Shown: positions 18,080 through 26,330 of the stretch, piece by piece | Numbering within the stretch: the stretch's first letter is position 1 | Layout of the letters: every line of letters begins with the position of its first letter | Assembly (NCBI GenBank): GCA_001725415.1 | Contig: MEGH01000008.1 | Location: 1-64,000, forward strand | Source: Pseudonocardia sp. SCN 73-27 | GTDB taxonomy: Bacteria > Actinomycetota > Actinomycetes > Mycobacteriales > Pseudonocardiaceae | DNA: 64,000 nucleotides | Reading direction: 5' to 3' | Translations under genes and position numbers: made by a program | The notes under the pieces: model-generated | Seen by the model: the letters and a program-made list of their open reading frames with translations, nothing else | Told to the model about the DNA's origin: nothing | Database searches by the model: none

Positions 18080-18456
18080 GACTGCTCCCGGTAGGCGCGC
18101 CAGCTCGCGAGGCCGGAGATGTCGGTCAGCTCGGGCGCGTCGTCCCACGGACGCCGCAGGATCATCGCGAGCGACCCGCTGCCGTCGGCCAGCTCGATGA
18201 CGCCGAGCTCCAGACCGGTCGGTTCGCCGGGCAGGAGCACCTCGCGCAGCTGCTCGTAGGAGAGCTCGTAGACCTCGCCCTGCACGGCGGCGCCCTGGTC
18301 GGGACCGACGTCCTCGAGCGCCGGGTAGGCCCCGCCGACGGCGTGGAACCGGTAGCGCCTCGCGGTCGTCGTCGCGGTGACGAGCGGGGCTCCGCCGACC
18401 AGGTGGTGATCGGCACCGCCGGCCATCGCCGTGCCGTTCAGGAACATGCGGGGCAC
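18076..18456 (-). CDS. Allophanate hydrolase C-terminal-like protein (stand-alone)
   Basis: A 126-residue protein resembling the C-terminal domain of allophanate hydrolase (AtzF type) with a gamma-glutamylcyclotransferase-like fold. Visible family elements are [11 protein letters not shown] at the start, [31 protein letters not shown] and the end [10 protein letters not shown]. In AtzF this domain follows the amidase; here there is no amidase domain beside it. GTG 18456 is preferred over ATG 18447 because AAGGAGG sits 6 nt upstream of the GTG. It overlaps allantoinase by GTGA, so a role in ureide breakdown is inferred. Confidence 0.8.
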   Translation of the reverse strand: MPRMFLNGTAMAGGADHHLVGGAPLVTATTTARRYRFHAVGGAYPALEDVGPDQGAAVQGEVYELSYEQLREVLLPGEPTGLELGVIELADGSGSLAMILRRPWDDAPELTDISGLASWRAYREQS

Positions 18457-18479
18457 TGCGGCCCTCCTTCGTCGGGCTC

Positions 18480-18519
18480 GTGAGTGGCGTTCGTGGCCAT
18501 AGCCAGTAACGCCACTCAC
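18480..18519. repeat. 40-bp palindrome, copy B
   Basis: Begins GTGAGTGGCGTTCGTGG and ends GCCAGTAACGCCACTCAC. It overlaps the stop codon of the xanthine dehydrogenase large subunit (18516-18518) and precedes the allophanate-hydrolase-C-like gene on the same strand, so it divides the minus-strand purine operon in two. Confidence 0.85.
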
Positions 18520-20786
18520 AGGGTGATGTGCTCCGGGCGGACGGGGACGCGGCGCAGGGCCTTGCCCGTTGCCGCGCGGATCGCCGCGGCCACCGCCGGG
18601 CCGGACGAGATGGTCGGGGGCTCGCCGACGCCGCGGACGCCGTAGGGCGCGTGCGGGTCGGCGTACTCCAGGACCTTCACCTGCATCGGCGGCATGTCGA
18701 GGATCGTCGGGATCAGGTAGTCGGTGAACGACGGGTTCCGGACCTTCCCGTCGGTCACGACGATCTCCTCCATCAGCGCCAGGCCCATGCCCTGGGCGCT
18801 GCCGCCCTGGATCTGGCCGACGACGGCGTCGGGGTTGATCGCCTTGCCGACGTCCTGCGCCGTGTCGAGCGCGACGACCTTGACCAGCCCCAGCTCGACG
18901 TCGACGTCGACGACCGCGCGATGGGCCGAGAACGCGTACTGGACGTGCGCGATGCCCTGGCCGGTCTCGGGGTCGATCGGGAACGTCGGCCGGTGGTGCC
19001 ACTCGACGGTCTCCTCGACGGCCTCGTCGCCGAGGACGTCGGCCAGGGAGGCGAGCACCTCGCCCGACGCGGAGACGATCTTGTCGCCGTCCAGCCGCGG
19101 CCCCGTCGCACCCAGTGCGGACGCGGCACGGGCCAGCACCGACGCCCGGACCGCCTCGCACGCCGCCTTCACGGCACCGCCGGTCACGTAGGTCTGGCGT
19201 GAGGCCGAGGTCGAGCCGCCGGAGCCGACCATGGTGTTCTTGGGGTGCACCACGACGCGCTCGATGCCCAGCTCGGTGCGGCAGATCTGCTGCTCGACGG
19301 TGATCAGGCCCTGCCCCACCTCGGCGGCGGCGGTGTGGACGGTCGCGACGGGCTCGCCGCCGGTCATCTCCAGCCGGACGCGGGCCGTCGAGTAGTCGTC
19401 GAAACCCTCGGAGAAGCCGACGTTCTTGTAGGTGACGGCGTAGCCGATGCCGCGGACGACGCCCTCGCCGTGAGTGCTGTTGGCGGCGCCGCCGGGCAGG
19501 TCGCGGATGTCGCGTTCGCCCTGGGCCTCGGGAGGCAGCGGCAGGTCGCGCACCGTGCGGATCAGCTCGGCGACGGGTGCCGCGGAGTCGATGACCTGGC
19601 CCGTGATGTTGAGGTCGCCCTCGCGCATGCCGTTGCGGGCCCGGATCTCGACGCGGTCGACGCCGACGCGGTCGGCCAGCTCGTCCATCAGCGCCTCGTG
19701 GGCGAACGCGGCCTGCACGCAGCCGAAGCCGCGCATTGCCCCGCAGGGCGGGTTGTTGGTGTAGACGCCGCGGGCGTCGACGGTCACGGATGGGATGTTG
19801 TACGGGCCGAGGCCCAGGGTGCCGCCGTTGCCGACGACCGCGGTGGTCGACGAGGCATAGGCGCCGCCGTCGAACAGGATGTCGGCCTTGGCGTAGACGA
19901 GCTCGCCCTCCTGCGAGGCGCCGAACTCGTACCGCAGCCACGCGGGGTGGCGGTGGACGTGCCCGAAGAACGACTCGTCGCGCGCGTAGCTCATCTTCAC
20001 CGGCTTGCCGGTGTGCATGGCGAGCAGGCAGGCGTGGACGTGGATCGAGAGGTCCTCGCGGCCGCCGAACGCGCCGCCGACGCCGGCGAGGTGCAGCCGG
20101 GCCCGCTCGGGCGGCAGGTCGAGCACGCGGCAGACCTGCTGCTGGTCGACGTGGAGCCACTGGGTCGCGACGTAGAGGTCGAGACCACCCTCGCCGTCGG
20201 GCACGGCGAGGCCGGACTCCGGGCCGAGGAAGGCCTGGTCCTGCATGCCGACCTCGAAGTCGAGGGCGACGACGACCGGCGCGGTGGGGGCGGGGTCGCC
20301 GCGGCGGATCTTCAGCTCGCGCACCAGGTTCCCGCCGGGCTGGACCTGCGGGACGTCGTCGTGCAGGGCCCGGCGCGGGTCGGTCAGCGCGGGCAGCTCC
20401 TCGTAGTCGACGACGATCCGCTTGGCGGCGCGGCGGGCGGTCTCGGGGTGGTCGGCGGCGACGAGCGCGACGGGTTCGCCCTGGTAGCGGACGACGTCCT
20501 CGGCGAGGGCGGGCTGGTCGAGGTGCTCGAGCCCGACCCTGTTCAGGCCGGGGACGTCCTCGTGCGTGAGCACCGCGTGGACGCCGGGGACGGCGAGCGC
20601 CGCGGAGACGTCGATGCCGCGGATACGGGCGTGCGGGTGCGGGCTGCGCAGCGTGACGCCCCAGCACATGTCGTCGTGCCACAGGTCGGACGAGTAGGCG
20701 AACTCGCCGGTGACCTTGAGCGTGCCGTCGGGACGCAGCGGGGAGTCGCCGATCTTCCCCGCGGTGCGGGTCTCCATCGAGGTCAT
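18516..20786 (-). CDS. Xanthine dehydrogenase, molybdopterin-binding subunit
   Basis: A 756-residue molybdenum hydroxylase subunit that oxidises hypoxanthine/xanthine to urate. Typical segments are [38 protein letters not shown] (molybdopterin contact), [33 protein letters not shown] and the catalytic Glu region [17 protein letters not shown]. The start overlaps the deaminase stop (ATGA at 20783-20786). The order FAD, 2Fe-2S, deaminase, Mo subunit on one strand makes a complete enzyme. Confidence 0.93.
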   Translation of the reverse strand: MTSMETRTAGKIGDSPLRPDGTLKVTGEFAYSSDLWHDDMCWGVTLRSPHPHARIRGIDVSAALAVPGVHAVLTHEDVPGLNRVGLEHLDQPALAEDVVRYQGEPVALVAADHPETARRAAKRIVVDYEELPALTDPRRALHDDVPQVQPGGNLVRELKIRRGDPAPTAPVVVALDFEVGMQDQAFLGPESGLAVPDGEGGLDLYVATQWLHVDQQQVCRVLDLPPERARLHLAGVGGAFGGREDLSIHVHACLLAMHTGKPVKMSYARDESFFGHVHRHPAWLRYEFGASQEGELVYAKADILFDGGAYASSTTAVVGNGGTLGLGPYNIPSVTVDARGVYTNNPPCGAMRGFGCVQAAFAHEALMDELADRVGVDRVEIRARNGMREGDLNITGQVIDSAAPVAELIRTVRDLPLPPEAQGERDIRDLPGGAANSTHGEGVVRGIGYAVTYKNVGFSEGFDDYSTARVRLEMTGGEPVATVHTAAAEVGQGLITVEQQICRTELGIERVVVHPKNTMVGSGGSTSASRQTYVTGGAVKAACEAVRASVLARAASALGATGPRLDGDKIVSASGEVLASLADVLGDEAVEETVEWHHRPTFPIDPETGQGIAHVQYAFSAHRAVVDVDVELGLVKVVALDTAQDVGKAINPDAVVGQIQGGSAQGMGLALMEEIVVTDGKVRNPSFTDYLIPTILDMPPMQVKVLEYADPHAPYGVRGVGEPPTISSGPAVAAAIRAATGKALRRVPVRPEHITL

Positions 20787-22117
20787 GACGCCTTCTCCAG
20801 CAAGGTCTCGTGTACGGCAGCGCACTCGCGCGCAACAGCGGTGGTGTCGACGGTGACGACGCGGTCGCGCTCCACGACCGGACGTCCGTCGACGAGCAGC
20901 AGCTCCAGCGGCGGCGGGGCGCCGAGGACAAGGGCCGCAACGGGATCGGCGACGTCGGCGTGGCCGAGACCGTCGATGCGCCAGAGCGCGAGGTCGGCGA
21001 GCTTGCCGGGCTCGATGGAGCCGATCTCGCCGGCGCGGCCGAGCACCGACGCGCCGCCGATCGTCGCCAGTTCCAGCGAGTCGCGGACGGTCAGCGCCGT
21101 CGGACCGCCGACCGCGCGGGCGAACAGCAGCGCGTGGCGGGCCTCCTCCAGCAGGCTGCCGGCCTCGTTGGACGCGGCGCCGTCGACCCCCAGGCCGACG
21201 CGGGCGCCGGCGTCGCGCAGGTCGCGGGTGCGGCAGATGCCGGCACCGAGCCGCGCGTTGGACGACGGGCAGTGCGCCACCCCTGTCCCGGTGGCGCCGA
21301 CCTTCTTGACCTCGGCGTCGTCGAAGTGGATGCCGTGGGCGAACCAGACGTCCTCGCCGGTCCAGCCGAGGCTCTCGACGTACTCCAGCGGCGAGCAGCC
21401 GAACCGCTCGCGGCAGAAGTCCTCCTCGTCGACGGTCTCGGCGAGGTGGGTGTGCAGGAGCACGCCCAGCTCGCGCGCCAACGAGGCCGACTCGCGCATG
21501 AGTGAACCGGTCACGGAGAACGGCGAGCACGGCGCGAGCGCGATCCGCAGCATCGAGTCGAAACCCGGATCGTGCCAGCGGCGGACGGCTTCCTCCGACG
21601 CGGCGAGGATCGCGTCCCGGTCCTCCACGACGTGGTCGGGCGGCAGCCCGCCGTCCTTGCGGCCCAGGTCCATCGAGCCGCGGGTGGCGTGGAAGCGCAG
21701 GCCGACGTCGGCGGCGGCGCGGATCTCGGCGCCGAGCACGTCACCGCCCTCGCGCGGGAAGACGTAGTGGTGGTCGGCCGCGGTGGTGCAGCCGGTCAGC
21801 GCCAGTTGGGCCAGGGCGCCGGTGGCGCCGGTGTGGACGGCGTGCTCGTCGATGCCCGCCCACACCGGGTAGAGCGTGGTGAGCCACTCGAACAGCGTCG
21901 CGTCGACGGCCAGGCCGCGGGTGACCCACTGGTAGAGGTGGTTGTGGGTGTTGACGAAGCCGGGGGTGAGCAGGCATCCACGGGCATCCACGCGAGGGCC
22001 GTCCAGAGGCGCCGGGCCGGGACCGACAGCCGTGATCCGGTTCCCCTCGACGACCACGTGACCGTCGCGGAACTCGGAGCCCGTCACCGTGACGACATGC
22101 GCACCTTCGATGATCAT
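20783..22117 (-). CDS. Guanine or 8-oxoguanine deaminase (amidohydrolase)
   Basis: A 444-residue amidohydrolase. Metal ligands are in FVNTHNHLYQ, LLHTHLAETVDEEDF and the later GLGVDGAASNE (metal Asp). DHHYVFPREGG and HLAETVDEEDFC resemble the 8-oxoguanine/guanine deaminase branch rather than classical GuaD. It lies between the small and large xanthine dehydrogenase subunits and overlaps both by 4 bp, so its product should be xanthine or urate. Whether guanine or 8-oxoguanine is preferred cannot be decided from the sequence. Confidence 0.88.
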   Translation of the reverse strand: MIIEGAHVVTVTGSEFRDGHVVVEGNRITAVGPGPAPLDGPRVDARGCLLTPGFVNTHNHLYQWVTRGLAVDATLFEWLTTLYPVWAGIDEHAVHTGATGALAQLALTGCTTAADHHYVFPREGGDVLGAEIRAAADVGLRFHATRGSMDLGRKDGGLPPDHVVEDRDAILAASEEAVRRWHDPGFDSMLRIALAPCSPFSVTGSLMRESASLARELGVLLHTHLAETVDEEDFCRERFGCSPLEYVESLGWTGEDVWFAHGIHFDDAEVKKVGATGTGVAHCPSSNARLGAGICRTRDLRDAGARVGLGVDGAASNEAGSLLEEARHALLFARAVGGPTALTVRDSLELATIGGASVLGRAGEIGSIEPGKLADLALWRIDGLGHADVADPVAALVLGAPPPLELLLVDGRPVVERDRVVTVDTTAVARECAAVHETLLEKAS

Positions 22118-22584
22118 GCCTGCGCTCCGGCCGACGCCGCCGCTCGGACCGCGTCGAGGATCTTCTCGTAGCCGGTGCACCGGCAGAGGTTCCCCGCCAG
22201 CGCCTCCCGGATCTCGGGATCCGACGGGGAGGGGTTGCGCGCCAACAGGTCGTGGGTCGACACGAGGAAGCCGGGCGTGCAGAACCCGCACTGCACGGCG
22301 CCGCAGTCGACGAACGCCTGCTGCACGGGGTCGAGGCCGTCGTCGCCGGCGAGCCCCTCGACCGTCGTGACGTCGCGCCCCTGCGCCTGGCCTGCCGCGA
22401 CGAGGCACGAGCACACCGGTACCCCGTCCATGTAGACGGTGCACGACCCGCACTCGCCCTGCTCACAGGCGTTCTTCGAGCCGGGGAGGCCGAGCCGCTC
22501 GCGCAGCGCGTAGAGCAGGCTCTCGCCCTCCCAGACGTCGTCGGCCTCGTGGTGTTCGCCGTTGACCGTCAGTTCGATCCGCAT
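22114..22584 (-). CDS. Xanthine dehydrogenase, 2Fe-2S subunit
   Basis: A 156-residue electron-transfer subunit. The plant-type 2Fe-2S cluster is CEQGECGSC with a later Cys, and the second cluster domain is CGAVQCGFCTPGF followed by CRCTGYEKI. It passes electrons from the molybdenum centre to the FAD subunit. It overlaps the FAD subunit stop by one base (TGATG) and the deaminase start by four. Confidence 0.95.
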   Translation of the reverse strand: MRIELTVNGEHHEADDVWEGESLLYALRERLGLPGSKNACEQGECGSCTVYMDGVPVCSCLVAAGQAQGRDVTTVEGLAGDDGLDPVQQAFVDCGAVQCGFCTPGFLVSTHDLLARNPSPSDPEIREALAGNLCRCTGYEKILDAVRAAASAGAQA

Positions 22585-23456
22585 CAGGCGGCCCTCCGGT
22601 GCTCGTCCCAGGCCCAGGTGGCGGCGCGGCGCGCCATCACCGAGAGCGTGTGCAGGCGGTACGCGGCGGTGCCGCGCACGTCGTCGATCGGGGCGGCGGC
22701 GTCGCGGACCTTGCGGCCGAACTCCGCGGCCAGCCCCTCGGGCAGCGCGGCGCGCGACTCCCACAGCCCGGCGGCCTCCAGCTCACCGGCGAGGAACGCG
22801 GCGGCGTCGGTGGCCCGGCGCGGTGTGGGAGCGGCCGAACCGATACCCGTCCCCACCGTTCGTCGGTCGGGGTGCAGCGCGAACCCGAAGGCGGACACCG
22901 CGATCACCATCGCGTTGCGGGTGCCGATCTTGCAGAACTGCTGCGGTCCCGCGGGCGGCGCGATCAGCACGGCGGCGATCAGCTCGTCCTGCTCGAGAGC
23001 GTTGCGCTTCACGCCGGTGTAGAAGTCCGCGACCGGAACGTGCCGGACCCCGCGCGCGGCCGACTCGATCTCGACGACGGCGTCGGCGGCCAGCAGCGCC
23101 GGGTGCGAGTCACCGGCGGGGGAGGCCGCGCCGAGGTTGCCGCCGACGGTGCCGCGGTTGCGGATCTGCGGCGACCCGACGGTCCGGGCGGCCATCGCCA
23201 GCCCCGGCAGCGTCGAACCCAGCTCGGCGATGATCCGCGCGTAGGTGACGCCGGCGCCGAGCCGGACCCGGCCGTCGTCGAACGCCCACTCGCCGAGCGG
23301 GGTGACGCGCGTCAGGTCCAGCAGCGCGCCCGGCCGGCGGTGGTCGAAGTTCATCTCCACCATGACGTCGGTGCCACCGGCGACCGGCAGCGCGTCGGGC
23401 CGCTCCGCCTTCGCCGCGAGGGCCTCTGCCCACGTGCTCGGTGCCAGGAAGTCCAT
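22584..23456 (-). CDS. Xanthine dehydrogenase, FAD-binding subunit
   Basis: A 290-residue FAD subunit (CO dehydrogenase medium-subunit family). FAD-binding segments are PVAGGTDVMVEMNF and VGSPQIRNRGTVGGNLGAASPAGD, and the C-terminal domain continues from about 175. It is the first gene of the minus-strand xanthine dehydrogenase operon and is divergent from pucR, with a 94-bp shared control region. Confidence 0.93.
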   Translation of the reverse strand: MDFLAPSTWAEALAAKAERPDALPVAGGTDVMVEMNFDHRRPGALLDLTRVTPLGEWAFDDGRVRLGAGVTYARIIAELGSTLPGLAMAARTVGSPQIRNRGTVGGNLGAASPAGDSHPALLAADAVVEIESAARGVRHVPVADFYTGVKRNALEQDELIAAVLIAPPAGPQQFCKIGTRNAMVIAVSAFGFALHPDRRTVGTGIGSAAPTPRRATDAAAFLAGELEAAGLWESRAALPEGLAAEFGRKVRDAAAPIDDVRGTAAYRLHTLSVMARRAATWAWDEHRRAA

Positions 23457-23501
23457 GCCGTCGAGTACAGCCCGGCTCCGACCTGCGGATAAGTCGCCGT
23501 C

Positions 23502-23517
23502 GCCACGAATCGGTGGC
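23502..23517. promoter_or_regulatory. Candidate operator between xdh operon and pucR
   Basis: GCCAC-GAATCG-GTGGC is a 5-bp dyad with a 6-bp spacer inside the 94-bp divergent region. It is the clearest symmetric site there and could bind the PucR regulator. Binding is inferred only from position. Confidence 0.35.
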
Positions 23518-23538
23518 CCGCGTCACCCCCCGGTCTTG

Positions 23539-23544
23539 TACGTT
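23539..23544 (+). promoter_or_regulatory. -10 hexamer TACGTT for leaderless pucR
   Basis: TACGTT ends 6 nt before ATG 23551; no Shine-Dalgarno sequence lies between. Confidence 0.5.
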
Positions 23545-23550
23545 CCTCCA

Positions 23551-25029
23551 ATGCTGCTGCGTGACCTGCTCGCGCACCCCGGCCTGCACCTGCGGCTGCT
23601 GCACGGGTCCGAGGCCGCGCTCGACCGCGGCGTCCGGTGGGTCTACACGACCGACCTCATCGACCCCGGCCGCTACCTGTCCGGGGGCGAGCTCGTCATC
23701 AGCGGGCTGGTGTGGCGCAACGAGCCTGCCGACAGCGAGCGGTTCGTCGCGACGCTCGCCAAGGCCGGGATCGCGGCCCTCGCGGCGGGCGAGGCGGTGT
23801 TCCACACCGTGCCCGACGACCTCGTCGACGCCTGCCGCCGCCACGACGTCCCGTTGCTGGCGGTGCCGGAGGAGACGTCGTTCGGGACGCTGACCGAGGT
23901 CGTCGTCGGCGCCGTCACCGCCGCCCGCGGCGACCGGCTCGCGCACACCCTCGGCCGCCAGCGCGAGCTGCTGAGTGCCGTCGCCGGGGGAGCGGGCCTC
24001 GACGAGCTCGTCGCCCAGGTCTCGAATGCGACGGGCGTCGGGTGCCGGGTGCTGTCGGCGAGTGGCCGGCTCGTCGCCGGACCACCGGTGCCCGCCCCCG
24101 ACGCCCTGGTCGCGACGTTCCTCACCGCCGCCCGGCTGCCCGCCGTCGCGGAGGGCTGCTCGGTGCTCCCCGTCGGCTCGGGACCCCGGGTGACGTCGTG
24201 GTTCGTCGCCGCCGAAGGCCGGTTCGACGCCTGGGAGTCGGAGGTCGCCGACGCCGTCGGGGAGCTGGTCGCGATCGCCGCGCTCGACCGGGCCCGCCGC
24301 GGGGAGGGCCAGCGGATCGCGTCCGGGATCGCCGACGACGCCGTGGCCCTGCTCGCCGGCGGCGCAGGCGACCACCCCGAGACGGCGGTGCGGCTGCGCC
24401 AGGCCGGGCTGCGTGCGGCCGGGCCGCTGACGGTCGTCGCCGCCGGGTTCCCCGGACGGCCCGACCTGGCCGAGACGGCACGGGCGATCCTGCTCGACGC
24501 GGACGCCCCCGGCGTCGTCGGCGTGCTCGACGGGATCGCCGTCGCCGTCGTCCCGGGCCCCGTCGACGACACCGCGCTGCGCCGGCTCGAACCGGGGCTG
24601 CCGGCGACGTTCGTCGTCGGGACGAGCAGGCCCGCCGAACCCGGGGCGCTGGCCGGTGCGCTGCGCGAGGCCCACCACGCCCGCGACCTCGCGCACGGCC
24701 GCCCCGGCGCGCTGCACGTCGTCGCCGCGGCCGACGTGACCTCCCACATCGCGTTGCTCGCGGCCGTCCCCGACGAGGTGCGGCAGGCGTTCGCCGCCAG
24801 CGTCCTCGATCCCGTCCTCGCCTACGACGACCGGACCGGCGCCGGGCTCGTCGAGACGCTGGAGGCGTTCCTCGACTGCTCCGGGTCGTGGAGCCGGACT
24901 GCCGAACGGCTGCACCTGCACGTCAACACCGTGCGGTACCGGATCGGACGGGTCGAGGAGCTCACCGCGCGTGACCTCTCGACGCTCACCGACCGCGTCG
25001 ACGTCTATCTGGCGCTACGTGCGCGCTGA
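23551..25029 (+). CDS. pucR: PucR-family transcriptional regulator of purine catabolism
   Basis: A 492-residue regulator with the N-terminal PucR domain (about 1-120, RDLLAHPGLHLRLLHGSE, VRWVYTTDLIDPGRYLSGGELVI in part). A middle GGDEF-like region follows, then the C-terminal PucR helix-turn-helix (about 435-490: FLDCSGSWSRTAERLHLHVNT, VRYRIGRVEELT). The family senses purine metabolites such as allantoin in Bacillus. Divergence from the xanthine dehydrogenase operon supports control of this island. ATG 23551 follows a TACGTT hexamer at leaderless spacing. Confidence 0.92.
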   Translation: MLLRDLLAHPGLHLRLLHGSEAALDRGVRWVYTTDLIDPGRYLSGGELVISGLVWRNEPADSERFVATLAKAGIAALAAGEAVFHTVPDDLVDACRRHDVPLLAVPEETSFGTLTEVVVGAVTAARGDRLAHTLGRQRELLSAVAGGAGLDELVAQVSNATGVGCRVLSASGRLVAGPPVPAPDALVATFLTAARLPAVAEGCSVLPVGSGPRVTSWFVAAEGRFDAWESEVADAVGELVAIAALDRARRGEGQRIASGIADDAVALLAGGAGDHPETAVRLRQAGLRAAGPLTVVAAGFPGRPDLAETARAILLDADAPGVVGVLDGIAVAVVPGPVDDTALRRLEPGLPATFVVGTSRPAEPGALAGALREAHHARDLAHGRPGALHVVAAADVTSHIALLAAVPDEVRQAFAASVLDPVLAYDDRTGAGLVETLEAFLDCSGSWSRTAERLHLHVNTVRYRIGRVEELTARDLSTLTDRVDVYLALRAR

Positions 25030-25271
25030 CCCGCCGGGGGGCCGGGCGGTCCCATTCGCGCAGGACTTCGCCGTCGCGGCCGAGATCGGCGTCGAGCGCC
25101 GCGCGCAACCCGGCTCTCCCGGATCCGGCCTCTCCGGTCGTCTCCCCGCTCAGCGTGCCGTGGCAGGGCGACGGATCGAGGCGCTCCACGGTGCCGGCCG
25201 CGACCGCGAGGCCGCCGACGCGCTCGAGTGCTCGAGGAGACCGCGACGCGCTCGGCTCGGCGGGGTACGGC
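25030..25271. other. Gap with no recognisable gene
   Basis: These 242 bp lie between convergent pucR and the small anchored protein. Open frames exist on both strands, but none has a start signal or family features. A GC-rich run follows the pucR stop without a clean hairpin. Confidence 0.4.
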
Positions 25272-25625
25272 TCAGCGGCGGATACCGCCTGTCCGGGCGT
25301 CGACCCTGCCGACCACCCGGTCCTCCGCGTCGCGGAAGGTCGCCGAGGCGTCGTCGTAGACGCCCAACCTGCGGCCGGTGCGGTCCCGGACGGTCCCGTC
25401 GAGGTCGACGATCCCGCGCGGATGCCCCGCCGCGTCGGTGATCCGTCCCGTCGCCAGGTCGATCCGGCCCGCGTCGTCGAGCATCGCGCCGAGCCGCGCG
25501 GTGCCCCGCTGCGCCCGGGCGTTGCCGAACGACTGCCCGACCACCAGGCCCGCCAGAGCGGACACCGCGACCGCGGCAGGCATGATCCGTCGGGCTCGGC
25601 CATCGGTCGCCGATCGGTCGCCCAC
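25272..25625 (-). CDS. Small membrane-anchored hypothetical protein
   Basis: A 117-residue protein with a single hydrophobic segment at about 15-33 (MPAAVAVSALAGLVVGQSF). After it comes a polar domain made of short Asp/Gly/Arg repeats (DDAGRIDLATGRITD, DLDGTVRDRTGRR, VGRVDARTGG), which suggests repeated beta-strands. GTG 25625 was chosen because AAGGGGACC precedes it; upstream codons are Thr/Arg rich and less GC-biased. The upstream DNA (25640-25770) has unusually many A/T bases and may hold the promoter. No family or link to purines recognised. Confidence 0.65.
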   Translation of the reverse strand: MGDRSATDGRARRIMPAAVAVSALAGLVVGQSFGNARAQRGTARLGAMLDDAGRIDLATGRITDAAGHPRGIVDLDGTVRDRTGRRLGVYDDASATFRDAEDRVVGRVDARTGGIRR

Positions 25626-25799
25626 GACTGGTCCCCTTCCCGCCCGCCGGCGCGTCGTCGCGTCGTATGGCTGGTAAGGGGTTCGGTGCGACGTATGCGG
25701 AACGTTACGGGTGCGCTGCGATGTGTCACCCGTTTTACCGGTCGTTTCCGAACGTTTTTGGTCCGATCGGGGCACACGTGAGCCGTCCGGGTGATGGGC

Positions 25800-26330
25800 T
25801 CAGCGAGCGGTGACCGCCGCCAGGATGTCCGGGAGCGCGCCGTCGGCGAGTGTGTGCAGCTCTGCGTCGGTGCGGTCCTGGATCGGATGCGGGACGAACA
25901 CCGACGGGACCGCGGCGTATCCCAGGGCGGCACCCTGCGCCCGGGCGGCCACGACGAACTCCACGGAGGCCACGAAGGCCGCCACCACGCCCGCGGACTC
26001 GAGCGTCACGAAGTCGTGCACACTGCACGACGTGCACGAGCCTCAATCGGCGAGTGCCTCGATCACGACGTCGCACTGCGCGGTGATCTCGCGGCGCAGG
26101 TCGGGCGGCATGGGCCGGGTGAAGGTGGGCTTGGCGTAGCGGGTCACGGCCAGCCCCCGGCCGGTGAGCAGCTCCTCCAGGCGGTCGAGGAAGACGTCGC
26201 CGCGGGACTTGTTGATGTCGAGCAGCCCGATGCGCAGGCCGTCGAGTGAGCGGGGCCGCTCGATCGCGGCGCGGGCCGCGGGCCGGGTCTCGTCGGTCGG
26301 GTCGAGGAACACCACCGAGCTCAGCGCCAC
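25800..26330 (-). CDS. UGSC-family selenoprotein (in-frame UGA read as selenocysteine)
   Basis: A 176-residue protein if UGA at 26045-26043 is read as Sec96. The motif around it is ALAD-U-GSCTSCSVHDFV, giving Sec-Gly-Ser-Cys at 96-99 with a further Cys102. The N-terminal half (about 10-95) looks like a Rossmann-like domain (LDGLRIGLLDINKSRGDVF). The part after the UGA continues as the C-terminal UGSC domain, ending with PSVFVPHPIQD and a helix. Its 80 codons after UGA have about 91 percent G/C in third positions. GTG 26330 follows GGAGGTGGACCC and overlaps the thioredoxin-like gene by 10 bp. A hairpin fitting a SECIS lies 12-30 nt after the UGA. Standard gene calling would split or truncate this gene. 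Function unknown, presumably redox. Confidence 0.85.
26013..26031 (-). promoter_or_regulatory. Candidate bacterial SECIS hairpin
   Basis: On the mRNA strand, nucleotides 12-30 after the UGA form GUCGUGCA-GUG-UGCACGAC, a perfect 8-bp stem with a GU-starting apical loop about 20 nt from the UGA. This matches known bacterial SECIS geometry (loop 16-37 nt downstream, G at the start of the loop). An alternative stem UCGUGCAC...GUGCACGA uses overlapping bases. Confidence 0.7.

Noticed and set aside
18457..20940. Long upstream extension of the allophanate-hydrolase-C-like frame
   Set aside because: Only the last 126 codons have family features and a ribosome-binding site; the rest overlaps the xanthine dehydrogenase large subunit in another frame.
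26043..26045. UGA as a true stop or sequencing error
   Set aside because: The UGSC motif fit, the 80 well-biased codons beyond it, the unchanged frame and the downstream hairpin together favour selenocysteine; an error cannot be excluded without reads.
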